The translations under genes and the position numbers were made by a program. From Streptomyces spinosisporus (GTDB taxonomy: Bacteria > Actinomycetota > Actinomycetes > Streptomycetales > Streptomycetaceae), in assembly GCF_022698145.1 (NCBI RefSeq), contig NZ_JALDAX010000004.1, positions 62,001 to 126,000 of the forward strand: a DNA stretch of 64,000 bases, written 5' to 3'. The stretch's first letter is position 1; each line of letters starts with the position of its first letter. The notes under the pieces are model-generated. The model saw nothing but the letters and a program-made list of their open reading frames with translations. It ran no database searches and had not been told where the DNA came from. Below are positions 41,406 to 49,595 of this stretch, one piece after another.

Positions 41406-42611
41406 TCACCCCGCTCTGAGCGCCATCGTCATCGCCTCCACCGCGAGCAGCGGGGCGACATTGCGGTCGAGGGCGTCTCGGCAGGCGGCGATGGCCTCGA
41501 TACGGCGAAGCGTGGACTCCGGGGACCCTGCGCGGGCGAGGCGCTCCAGGGCGTCCTCGGCGTCCGCGTTGGCGATGGCCACGCGGGAGCCGAGCTGGAG
41601 GGCGAGGACGTCGCGGTAGAAGGCCGTGAGGTCGGTGAGGGCGAGGTCGAGGCTGTCGCGCTGCGTGCGCGTTCTTCGGCGCTTCTGCTTGTCCTCCAGG
41701 TCCTTCATCACACCCGCCGTGCCCCGGGGCAGCCGGCCGCCCTGGGCCGCACCGAGCGCCGCCTTCAGCTCCTCGGTCTCCTTGCCGTCCCGGTCCTCGG
41801 CGAGCTGTTTGGCGTCCTCGGCCGCCGCGTCGACGAGCTCCTGGGCGGCCCTGAGCGCCCCGCCGACGTCCTCGATCCGCAGCGGCAGCTTCAGCACGGC
41901 GGCGCGGCGCTCACGGGCGGCCGGGTCGGTGGCCAGACGGCGGGCCCGGTCGACATGGCCCTGCGTGGCGCGGGCGGCCGCGGCGGCCAGGGACGGTTCG
42001 ACCCCTTCCCGTCGTACGAGCAGGTCGGCGACGGCATCCACGGAGGGCGTCAGCAGATTGAGGTGGCGGCAGCGGGAGCGGATGGTCGGCAGGACGTCCT
42101 CGATGGAGGGGGCGCACAGCAGCCAGACCGTGCGCGGGGCGGGTTCCTCGACCGCTTTCAGGACGGCGTTGGCCGACTTCTCGTTCAGCCGCTCGGCGTC
42201 CTCGACGAGGATGATCTGCCAGCGGCCGTTCGCCGGCGACGTGAACGACTTGCGGACCGTGTCGCGCATGTCCTCCGCGAGGATCTGCGTGCCGACCGCG
42301 GCGACGGTGGTGACGTCCGCGTGGGTACCGAGCAGGGCGGTGTGGCAGCCGTCGCAGAAGCCGCAGCCGGGGGTGCCGCCGAGCGCGCGGTCGGGGCTCA
42401 CGCACTGCAGTGCGGCGGCGAAGGCACGCGCGGCCTGGGTGCGCCCCGCGCCGGGCGGTCCCGTGAACAGCCAGGCGTGCGTCATCTTCGACGCCTCGGG
42501 CGGTGGCGCGTCGGCGGCGGCCGCGGTGACCAGCGCGTCGGCGTCCCGGGCAGCGGCGTCCAGCTGCCCGGCCACCTTTTCCTGGCCGACGAGGTCGTCC
42601 CAGACGGTCAT
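41406..42611 (-). CDS. holB: DNA polymerase III delta' subunit
   Basis: A 401-residue clamp-loader subunit. AAA-like core: Walker A variant GPPGAGRT (Lys to Arg, as expected of a non-hydrolysing delta'), the zinc module CVSP...CGFCDGC, Walker B ILVEDAERL and the sensor-1 SRC in TIRSRCRHL. It helps load the beta clamp. The ATG at 42611 was chosen; the in-frame GTG at 42635 sits 13 bases from the predicted transcript start. A damage-type promoter lies just upstream (42655-42677), separating it from tmk. Confidence 0.93.
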   Translation of the reverse strand: MTVWDDLVGQEKVAGQLDAAARDADALVTAAAADAPPPEASKMTHAWLFTGPPGAGRTQAARAFAAALQCVSPDRALGGTPGCGFCDGCHTALLGTHADVTTVAAVGTQILAEDMRDTVRKSFTSPANGRWQIILVEDAERLNEKSANAVLKAVEEPAPRTVWLLCAPSIEDVLPTIRSRCRHLNLLTPSVDAVADLLVRREGVEPSLAAAAARATQGHVDRARRLATDPAARERRAAVLKLPLRIEDVGGALRAAQELVDAAAEDAKQLAEDRDGKETEELKAALGAAQGGRLPRGTAGVMKDLEDKQKRRRTRTQRDSLDLALTDLTAFYRDVLALQLGSRVAIANADAEDALERLARAGSPESTLRRIEAIAACRDALDRNVAPLLAVEAMTMALRAG

Positions 42612-42654
42612 CAGCTCAGCCCGCCCCTTCGTCACATGTCACGTTGCCAGATCC

Positions 42655-42677
42655 ATTGTGCGGGGCGGCACTGACAA
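42655..42677 (-). promoter_or_regulatory. LexA-independent damage-type promoter of holB
   Basis: On the minus strand: TTGTCAGTG (42669-42677), 8 bases, then CACAAT (42655-42660). This matches the actinobacterial RecA-NDp/PafBC consensus TTGTCRGTG-N8-TANNNT except for C at the first -10 base. Transcription would start about 42648, between tmk and holB. Confidence 0.75.
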
Positions 42678-42721
42678 CGGCCGCGGAGCCGGTTCGCACC
42701 CCGGCTCCCGTCCTCCTTGCC

Positions 42722-45700
42722 TCAGCCCCGGCGCCCCCGACCGCGCCGACCGCGGCCCGCGTCGTCGTCGTGCTCGTCCTCGTGCGGGCCGAGCAGTTCG
42801 TCCGCCAGGGTCGGCAGGTCGTCCAGCGGGGTCTCCTCCGCCCAGTCCGGGCGCGCCCTGCGCCGCGGCTCGCCCTCAGCGTCGACCTGCGGTATCTCGC
42901 GCGTACGGTCCTCGGTCCCGTCCGGACCCGCCGGGGCCGGACCCGCCCCGGGCCGCTCGTCCCGGAAGTACCCCTGCGGCACCCGGTGCGAGGCGTCGTC
43001 GTCCCGCACGGGAGGCAGCACGGCGGTCTCGTCGTCGGCCCCGGGCCGCACCGGCGGCAGTACGGCCGTCTCGTCGGCGGCACCCGGCGGAACGGGCGGC
43101 AGCACCGCCGTCTCGTCGGCCGCACCCGCGGGAGCGGGCGGCTGCGGCAGCTGCGTGGTCACTTCGGCATCGGACTCGGACGGCGACCCGGGCCCACCCA
43201 CAGGACGCTCGTCCCGCGGCTCCTCGCGCACCGGCCGCAGCACCGCCGTCTCCTCGACCGGCCCGCCCGACGCGTTCGTCGGCGTCACCACCGGTGTCGG
43301 CACCGTCGACGCCTCCGGCGGAACCACGGGTGCCGTCGGCTGCCGGGGCCCCGCCTCCGCGGCGGCCGCGGCCTCCTCGGCGAGCCGCCTGGCCTCCTCG
43401 GCCCGCAGCAGCGCCTCCTCGGCCTTGCGCTGCTTCTCCAGGCGCCGTGCCTCGGCCTCGGCGTGCAGCCGGGCCTCCTCCTCGGCCTGCTTGCGCCGGC
43501 GGTCCTCCTCCGCCTTGCGGCGGGCCTCCTCCTCGGCGCGGACCTTCTCCTCGGCGAGCAGCCGCGCCTGCTCCTCCTCGGCGCGACGGCGCGCTTCCTC
43601 GGCCCGCAGCCGGGCCTCCTCCGCCTGCCGCTCGGCCTCGCGGCGCTGCGCCTCCTCCAGCTCGCGCCGCTTGCGCTCCTCTTCCTCGGCGCGCAGCCGC
43701 TCCTCCTCGGCCTTGCGCTCGCGCTCCAGCCGCTCTTCCTCGGCCTTGCGGGCGGCCTCCTCCTCGGCCTTCCGGCGCGCCTCTTCCTCGGCCTTCCGGC
43801 GCGCCTCCTCCTGGGCCTTCACCTCGGCCTCGGACAGGGGCAGCATCTGGTCGAGCCGGTGCCGGACGACGGTGGTGACGGCCTCGGGCTCCTGACCCGC
43901 GTCCACCACGAGATACCGCCCGGGGTCGGCCGCGGCCAGCGTCAGGAAACCGGAGCGCACGCGCGCGTGGAACTCGGCCGGCTCGGACTCCAGCCGGTCG
44001 GGCGCCTCGGTGAACCGCTCGCGGGCGATCTCCGGGGAGACGTCCAGCAGCACGGTCAGATGCGGTACGAGGCCGTTCGTCGCCCAGCGGTTGATGCGGG
44101 CGATCTCGGTCGGGGACAGGTCGCGGCCCGCGCCCTGGTAGGCCACCGAGGAGTCGATGTACCGGTCGGTGATGACCACCGCGCCGCGCTCCAGGGCGGG
44201 CCTGACCACCGTGTCCACGTGCTCGGCGCGGTCCGCGGCGTACAGCAGCGCCTCCGCGCGGTGGGACAGTCCCGCGCTCGACACGTCCAGCAGGATCGAG
44301 CGCAGCCGCTTGCCGACCGGTGTCGCCCCGGGCTCGCGCGTCAGCACGACCTCGTGGCCCTTGCCCCGGATCCACTCGGCGAGCGCCTCTGCCTGGGTGG
44401 ACTTGCCCGCTCCGTCGCCGCCCTCCAGGGCGATGAAGAAGCCCTTCGCGGCGGGCACCGTCACCGGGTCGTCACCGCCGAGCATCGCGTCCCGCAGGTC
44501 GTGGCGCAGCGGCACGCCCGAGCGGTCGTCGACCTTGGCCAGGACCAGTGCGGCCACCGGCAGCAGCAGCGCGCCGACCAGCATCAGCGTGAACGCGGCG
44601 CCGCCGTGCGCGAACACGAACTTGCCGTTCTCCAGCCGGTGCGGGCCGATGCCGGCCGCCACGACGGGCGCGATCACCGCGCCGAGCGCCACGCACACGC
44701 GGACGACCGCGTGCAGGTGCTCCGTCGTCCGCGCGCGGCGGTAGTCCTCGGCCTCCTGGTCGAGCAGCGTGTGCCCGGTGTTGGCGGCCACGCCCGCGCC
44801 GAAGCCGGCCAGCGCGACGATCAGCAGCACAGTGGTGACGTCCGGCACGAGCCCGGCGGCCAGCAGCGCGATGCCGGTGAAGGCGATCGCCAGCGCCAGC
44901 AGCCGACGCCGTGACAGGGCGGGCAGCAGGGCGGGAGCCGTACGGATGCCGACGACGACACCGCCCGTCAGCCCGAGCACCAGCAGCCCGTACATCACCG
45001 GGCCGCCGCCCAGGTCCTTGGCGTGCAGTACGCAGACGGCGACGGCCGCGGCGATCGCGCCCGCGACGGCGGCGGACGCGAAGACCAGCAGCGGGATGGC
45101 GCCCGTGCGGCCCTTGTCCACGCCCGTGCCCGTCTTGGGGCGGCGCAGTCCCTCGAGCGGCGACCGCGCGCGCGGAGTGCGCGTGTCGGGCAGCTCCACG
45201 TAGGTCAGCACGGACAGCGACGCGGCGAACAGCCCGGCCGCGACATACGAGGCGAGGGCGGCCTGGTGCTGCTCGAACCAGTCGATGCCGGCGCCCAGCA
45301 GGTTGTTGAGCAGCCCCGCGGCGACGAGCGCGGCGGCGGCGAGAGGGATCGACACGAAGCTCGTACGCAGCGTCAGCCGGCGCAGCGCGTCCAGGTGGTC
45401 CGGCAGCGGCCGTATCGTCGCGCCCTCCGGGGGCGGGGCGGGCAGCAGCGCGGGCGCCGCGCTCTCGCGGCACACCGTCCAGAAGCGCTCGGCGACCCCG
45501 GTCACGAAGGCGCTGACCAGGATGGCGGCCAGTGCGTTCTGCGGGGTCCAGTCGATCCACAGGGGCGCGACGATCAGCACCGCGGCCCTGAGACCGTCGG
45601 CGCCGACCATGGTCCAGCGGCGGTCGAGCGGACCCTCCTGCGAGGTGAGGGAGGTCAACGGTCCGAGGAGCACGGCGCCGAAGAGGAGTGTCGCAAGGAT

Positions 45701-45967
45701 GCGCACCGCGAAAACGGTCGCCACTGCGAACGCCACGCCGCGGTAACCACCGCCGAACGAGCCCTCGCTGATCGCCGCTTGGAGGGCGAGGAGGACCAGC
45801 ACCAGGAGGGCGAGGGTGTCGCCGATGCCGCCCACGAGCTGGGCGCTCCACAGCCGCCTCAGCTGCGGACGCCGCAGCAGGGCGCGGACGGCGCGCTCGC
45901 GGGAGTCCGCGACAAGGACGTCGTCGGGGGCCGGGTGGTGGGCCGTTGGCTGCTCGGCTCGCGTCAT
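42722..45967 (-). CDS. tmk: Membrane-anchored thymidylate kinase fusion (MFS-like domain, Tmk, helical charged tail)
   Basis: A 1081-residue multidomain protein. Residues about 35-480 hold about 12 hydrophobic segments like an MFS permease. Residues about 508-708 are a full dTMP kinase: P-loop EGGDGAGKST (515-524), TREPGATPVGKRLR, DRYIDSSVAYQGAGR. Residues about 712-870 are an uninterrupted Glu/Lys/Arg/Ala array typical of a single alpha helix or coiled coil. The rest is disordered and repeats ETAVLPPV four times. dTMP kinase makes dTDP for DNA synthesis; the membrane fusion is seen in Streptomyces homologs as I recall (S. coelicolor SCO3542). It lies between topA and holB on the same strand. 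Confidence 0.93.
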   Translation of the reverse strand: MTRAEQPTAHHPAPDDVLVADSRERAVRALLRRPQLRRLWSAQLVGGIGDTLALLVLVLLALQAAISEGSFGGGYRGVAFAVATVFAVRILATLLFGAVLLGPLTSLTSQEGPLDRRWTMVGADGLRAAVLIVAPLWIDWTPQNALAAILVSAFVTGVAERFWTVCRESAAPALLPAPPPEGATIRPLPDHLDALRRLTLRTSFVSIPLAAAALVAAGLLNNLLGAGIDWFEQHQAALASYVAAGLFAASLSVLTYVELPDTRTPRARSPLEGLRRPKTGTGVDKGRTGAIPLLVFASAAVAGAIAAAVAVCVLHAKDLGGGPVMYGLLVLGLTGGVVVGIRTAPALLPALSRRRLLALAIAFTGIALLAAGLVPDVTTVLLIVALAGFGAGVAANTGHTLLDQEAEDYRRARTTEHLHAVVRVCVALGAVIAPVVAAGIGPHRLENGKFVFAHGGAAFTLMLVGALLLPVAALVLAKVDDRSGVPLRHDLRDAMLGGDDPVTVPAAKGFFIALEGGDGAGKSTQAEALAEWIRGKGHEVVLTREPGATPVGKRLRSILLDVSSAGLSHRAEALLYAADRAEHVDTVVRPALERGAVVITDRYIDSSVAYQGAGRDLSPTEIARINRWATNGLVPHLTVLLDVSPEIARERFTEAPDRLESEPAEFHARVRSGFLTLAAADPGRYLVVDAGQEPEAVTTVVRHRLDQMLPLSEAEVKAQEEARRKAEEEARRKAEEEAARKAEEERLERERKAEEERLRAEEEERKRRELEEAQRREAERQAEEARLRAEEARRRAEEEQARLLAEEKVRAEEEARRKAEEDRRRKQAEEEARLHAEAEARRLEKQRKAEEALLRAEEARRLAEEAAAAAEAGPRQPTAPVVPPEASTVPTPVVTPTNASGGPVEETAVLRPVREEPRDERPVGGPGSPSESDAEVTTQLPQPPAPAGAADETAVLPPVPPGAADETAVLPPVRPGADDETAVLPPVRDDDASHRVPQGYFRDERPGAGPAPAGPDGTEDRTREIPQVDAEGEPRRRARPDWAEETPLDDLPTLADELLGPHEDEHDDDAGRGRRGRGRRG

Positions 45968-46022
45968 GCTTTCAGCCTATCGGGACCGACTGACAGCTCG
46001 TGGCACGCGCCCGAACGTGCGC

Positions 46023-46053
46023 ACGCCCCGACACCAAAGCGATATCGGGGCGT
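46023..46053. terminator. Hairpin between topA and tmk
   Basis: ACGCCCCGA (46023-46031) pairs with TCGGGGCGT (46045-46053) around a 13-base loop. On the plus strand it is followed by TCGTTTTG. It lies 115 bases beyond the topA stop and may end the topA transcript before tmk. Confidence 0.5.
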
Positions 46054-46086
46054 TCGTTTTGCGAAGTCTCCGCGGAGGAAGGCCTT

Positions 46087-46171
46087 CGGACTGTTCCGGC
46101 TGTTCGGCTGTTCCGGCTGTTCGGCTGATCGGACTGTTCGACTGCTCCGGCTGTTCGGCTGCTCCGGCTCA
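46087..46171. repeat. Tandem 8-9 bp repeats just 3' of topA
   Basis: About ten imperfect copies of CGGCTGTT(C) run from 46087 into the topA stop region, alternating 8 and 9 bp. There is no coding potential; the array is in the topA 3' untranslated region. Confidence 0.7.
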
Positions 46172-48997
46172 GTCGTCCGCGGCCGTCTTGGAAGCCGTCG
46201 CCTTCTTCGCCGCGGTCGCGGTGGTCTTCTTGGCGGTCGTCTTCTTCGCGGCCGTGGTGGTCTTCTTCGCCGCCGTCTTCTTGGCGGCCGTCTTCTTCGC
46301 CGGAGCCTTCTTGGCGGTCGCCCTCTTCGCGGTCTTCTTGGCGGGCCCCTTCGCCCGCTTCTCGGCGAGCAGTTCGAAGCCGCGCTCCGGGGTGATCTCC
46401 TCGACGCTGTCGCCGGAGCGCAGCGTCGCGTTGGTCTCCCCGTCGGTGACGTACGGCCCGAAGCGGCCGTCCTTGACCACGACCGGCTTCTCGCTGACCG
46501 GGTCGGTGCCCAGCTCCTTCAGCGGCGGCTTGGCGGCCGCGCGACCGCGCTGCTTGGGCTGCGAGTAGATCTCCAGCGCCTCTTCCAGCGTGATCGTGAA
46601 CAGCTGCTCCTCGGACTGCAGCGAACGCGAGTCCGTGCCCTTCTTCAGGTAGGGGCCGTAGCGGCCGTTCTGCGCGGTGATCTCCTGGCCCTCGGCGTCG
46701 GTGCCGACGACGCGCGGCAGCGACATCAGCTTGAGCGCGTCCTGGAGCGTCACCGTGTCGAGGGACATCGACTTGAACAGCGAGGCGGTGCGCGGCTTGA
46801 CGGCGTTCTTGCCGGTCTTCGGGGTGCCCTCGGGAAGCACCTCGGTGACGTACGGGCCGTAACGGCCGTCCCGGGCGATGATCTGACGGCCCGTCTCGGG
46901 ATCGGCGCCGAGCTCGAAGTCACCGCTCGGCTTGGCGAGCAGCTCCTCGGCGAGCTCCACGCTCAGCTCGTCGGGCGCCAGGTCCTCGGGCACGTCCGCC
47001 CGCTGGTGGTTCTCGGAGTCCTTCTCGCCGCGCTCGATGTAGGGGCCGTAGCGCCCGACCCGCAGCACGATGCCGCTGCCCACCGGGAACGACGAGACCT
47101 CGCGGGCGTCGATGGCGCCCAGGTCGGTGACGAGTTCCTTGAGGCCGCCGAGGTGGTCGCCGTCGCCGTTGCCGGCCTCTGCGGCGTTGCCGTTGTCGGT
47201 GCCCTCGCCGAAGTAGAACCGCTTCAGCCACGGCACGGACTGCGCCTCACCGCGGGCGATGCGGTCGAGGTCGTCCTCCATCTTGGCGGTGAAGTCGTAG
47301 TCGACGAGCCGCCCGAAGTGCTTCTCCAGGAGGTTGACGACGGCGAAGGACAGGAAGGACGGGACGAGTGCCGTGCCCTTCTTGAACACATAGCCGCGGT
47401 CGAGGATGGTGCCGATGATCGAGGCGTACGTCGACGGGCGGCCGATCTCGCGCTCTTCCAGTTCCTTGACCAGGCTGGCCTCGGTGTAGCGGGCCGGGGG
47501 CTTGGTCGAGTGGCCGTCGGCGGTGATCTCCTCGGCGGTGAGGGCGTCGCCCTCGGCGACCTGCGGCAGCCGGCGCTCGCGGTCGTCCAGCTCGGCGTTC
47601 GGGTCGTCGGCGCCCTCGACGTAGGCCTTGAGGAAGCCGTGGAAGGTGATCGTCTTGCCGGACGCGCTGAACTCGACGTCCCGGCCGTCGGAGGCCGTGC
47701 CGCCGATCTTCACCGTGACGGAGTTGCCGGTCGCGTCCTTCATCTGGGAGGCGACGGTCCGCTTCCAGATCAGCTCGTAGAGCTTGAACTGGTCGCCGGT
47801 CAGACCGGTCTCGGCCGGGGTGCGGAAACGATCACCCGAGGGGCGGATCGCCTCGTGCGCCTCCTGCGCGTTCTTGACCTTCCCGGCGTACGTCCGCGGC
47901 CGGTCCGGCAGGTAGTCGGCGCCGTACAGCTGCGTCACCTGGGCGCGGGCGGCGCTCACGGCGGTGTCGCTCAGCGTCGTGGAGTCCGTACGCATGTAGG
48001 TGATGTAGCCGTTCTCGTACAGCTTCTGCGCGACCTGCATGGTGGCCTTCGCGCCGAAGCCGAGCTTGCGGCTCGCCTCCTGCTGCAGCGTCGTCGTACG
48101 GAACGGGGCGTACGGCGAGCGGCGGTACGGCTTGGACTCGACCGAGCGCACCGCGAACCGCGTGTGCTCCAGCGCGGCGACGAGGGCGCGGGCGTTCGCC
48201 TCGTCGAGGTGGAGGGTGTTGGCGCCCTTGAGCTGTCCCAGGGAGTCGAAGTCGCGGCCCTGCGCGATGCGCCTGCCGTCGACGGTCTGCAGGCGGGCGA
48301 TCAGCGAGGAGGGGTCCGAGGGGTCGCCCGCGCGGCCGGTCGCGAAGGTGCCCGTCAGGTCCCAGTACTCGGCGGAGCGGAACGCGATGCGCTCGCGCTC
48401 CCGCTCGACGACGAGCCGGGTCGCCACGGACTGGACACGGCCGGCCGACAGACGCGGCATGACCTTCTTCCACAGGACCGGCGAGACCTCGTAGCCGTAG
48501 AGGCGGTCGAGGATGCGGCGGGTCTCCTGGGCGTCGACCATGCGCTTGTTGAGATCGCGCGGGTTGGCGACGGCCTCGCGGATCGCGTCCTTGGTGATCT
48601 CGTGGAACACCATGCGCTTGACCGGGACCTTGGGCTTGAGCACCTCCAGGAGGTGCCAGGCGATGGCCTCGCCCTCGCGGTCCTCATCGGTGGCGAGGAA
48701 GAGCTCGTCGGAGTCGCGCAGCAGGTCCTTCAGCTTCTTGACCTGGGCCCGCTTGTCGGCGTTGACCACGTAGATGGGCTGGAAGTCGTGTTCGACGTCC
48801 ACGCCGAGGCGGCGGACCTCGCCGGTGTACTTCTCCGGCACCTCCGCGGCGCCGTTGGGAAGGTCGCGGATGTGCCCGACGCTCGCCTCGACGATGTAGC
48901 CGGGGCCGAGGTAGCCCTTGATCGTCTTCGCCTTGGCAGGCGACTCGACGATGACGAGTCGGCGGCCGCCGTGTGCGGTCTCGCTGGTCGGGGACAA
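46169..48997 (-). CDS. topA: DNA topoisomerase I with lysine-rich tail
   Basis: A 942-residue type IA topoisomerase that relaxes negative supercoils. The Toprim opening RRLVIVESPAKAKTIKGYLG and FLATDEDREGEAIAWH carry the acidic metal ligands; the active-site Tyr is in ENGYITYMRTDSTTLS. C-terminal repeats with DGRYGPY/NGRYGPY replace zinc fingers. The last 65 residues are Lys/Ala/Thr-rich (KKTAAKK units), the tail known in Streptomyces TopA to raise processivity. I chose the TTG at 48997 because it starts the conserved SPTSETA leader; GAGAGAAGAG lies upstream. Confidence 0.95.
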   Translation of the reverse strand: MSPTSETAHGGRRLVIVESPAKAKTIKGYLGPGYIVEASVGHIRDLPNGAAEVPEKYTGEVRRLGVDVEHDFQPIYVVNADKRAQVKKLKDLLRDSDELFLATDEDREGEAIAWHLLEVLKPKVPVKRMVFHEITKDAIREAVANPRDLNKRMVDAQETRRILDRLYGYEVSPVLWKKVMPRLSAGRVQSVATRLVVERERERIAFRSAEYWDLTGTFATGRAGDPSDPSSLIARLQTVDGRRIAQGRDFDSLGQLKGANTLHLDEANARALVAALEHTRFAVRSVESKPYRRSPYAPFRTTTLQQEASRKLGFGAKATMQVAQKLYENGYITYMRTDSTTLSDTAVSAARAQVTQLYGADYLPDRPRTYAGKVKNAQEAHEAIRPSGDRFRTPAETGLTGDQFKLYELIWKRTVASQMKDATGNSVTVKIGGTASDGRDVEFSASGKTITFHGFLKAYVEGADDPNAELDDRERRLPQVAEGDALTAEEITADGHSTKPPARYTEASLVKELEEREIGRPSTYASIIGTILDRGYVFKKGTALVPSFLSFAVVNLLEKHFGRLVDYDFTAKMEDDLDRIARGEAQSVPWLKRFYFGEGTDNGNAAEAGNGDGDHLGGLKELVTDLGAIDAREVSSFPVGSGIVLRVGRYGPYIERGEKDSENHQRADVPEDLAPDELSVELAEELLAKPSGDFELGADPETGRQIIARDGRYGPYVTEVLPEGTPKTGKNAVKPRTASLFKSMSLDTVTLQDALKLMSLPRVVGTDAEGQEITAQNGRYGPYLKKGTDSRSLQSEEQLFTITLEEALEIYSQPKQRGRAAAKPPLKELGTDPVSEKPVVVKDGRFGPYVTDGETNATLRSGDSVEEITPERGFELLAEKRAKGPAKKTAKRATAKKAPAKKTAAKKTAAKKTTTAAKKTTAKKTTATAAKKATASKTAADD

Positions 48998-49248
48998 CTT
49001 CGCTCTTCTCTCCGGTCGACGCTGGGGCCCCCGGGGTGCTTCGTCCCGAGGTCGGGGTGACGCTGCGGAGTGTGACGGTACATCCCGCCCCCGTGTCAAA
49101 CGGGAAAAGCCCGCAACGGCCACTCGAACGGTAACCCGACTTCCGTCATTCCTGCCGCCCGGAGTACCCACAGGCCTTTTCGAGCCGGACCGGAAGATCG
49201 CCTGCCGATTATCGGAGCCGCAGCTCCGGGGCGGAGTTCAGAGCGGTT

Positions 49249-49446
49249 TCAGAGCTGGAGGAAGCACCAGGCCCCGGCCGCCAGAGCGATCACCGAGGCG
49301 AGGCTCGCGATGGTCGCCGATGCGACGGGGCTCACACCGTGGGCCACGGGCTCGCCGTGCCGCGCCCGGGCCACGGTCCATACCAGCAGCGCCCCTCCGA
49401 ACAGGGCGAACACCACTCCGGCGAAGATCGCCGGTCCGCTCTCCAT
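49249..49446 (-). CDS. Small two-helix membrane protein
   Basis: A 65-residue protein with two hydrophobic helices (about residues 6-26 and 42-62) joined by a short polar loop RARHGEPVAHGVSP. The function is unknown. ATG at 49446 with GAGG about 10 bases upstream; the longer open frame continues from the kinase region without coding character. It lies between the Ser/Thr kinase gene and topA on the same strand. Confidence 0.7.
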   Translation of the reverse strand: MESGPAIFAGVVFALFGGALLVWTVARARHGEPVAHGVSPVASATIASLASVIALAAGAWCFLQL

Positions 49447-49595
49447 GGCTCCCCGTGCCTCTTTTCCCTGTCCGCGCGTGCCCAGCACGGGGAGAGTGGC
49501 ACGCGCGGACGGCGCACAGGCGAACCCGGGGTGAACTCGGGGCCGACGAGTCGGGGACTCACCCGGCTCGGACCGGCCCGGGCCCGTGATCCGGC

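Noticed and set aside
45023..49060. A 1345-codon open frame on the plus strand
   Set aside because: It is the antisense shadow of tmk and topA, both of which have clear family motifs; the antisense translation is Arg/Gly/Val-rich with no domain.
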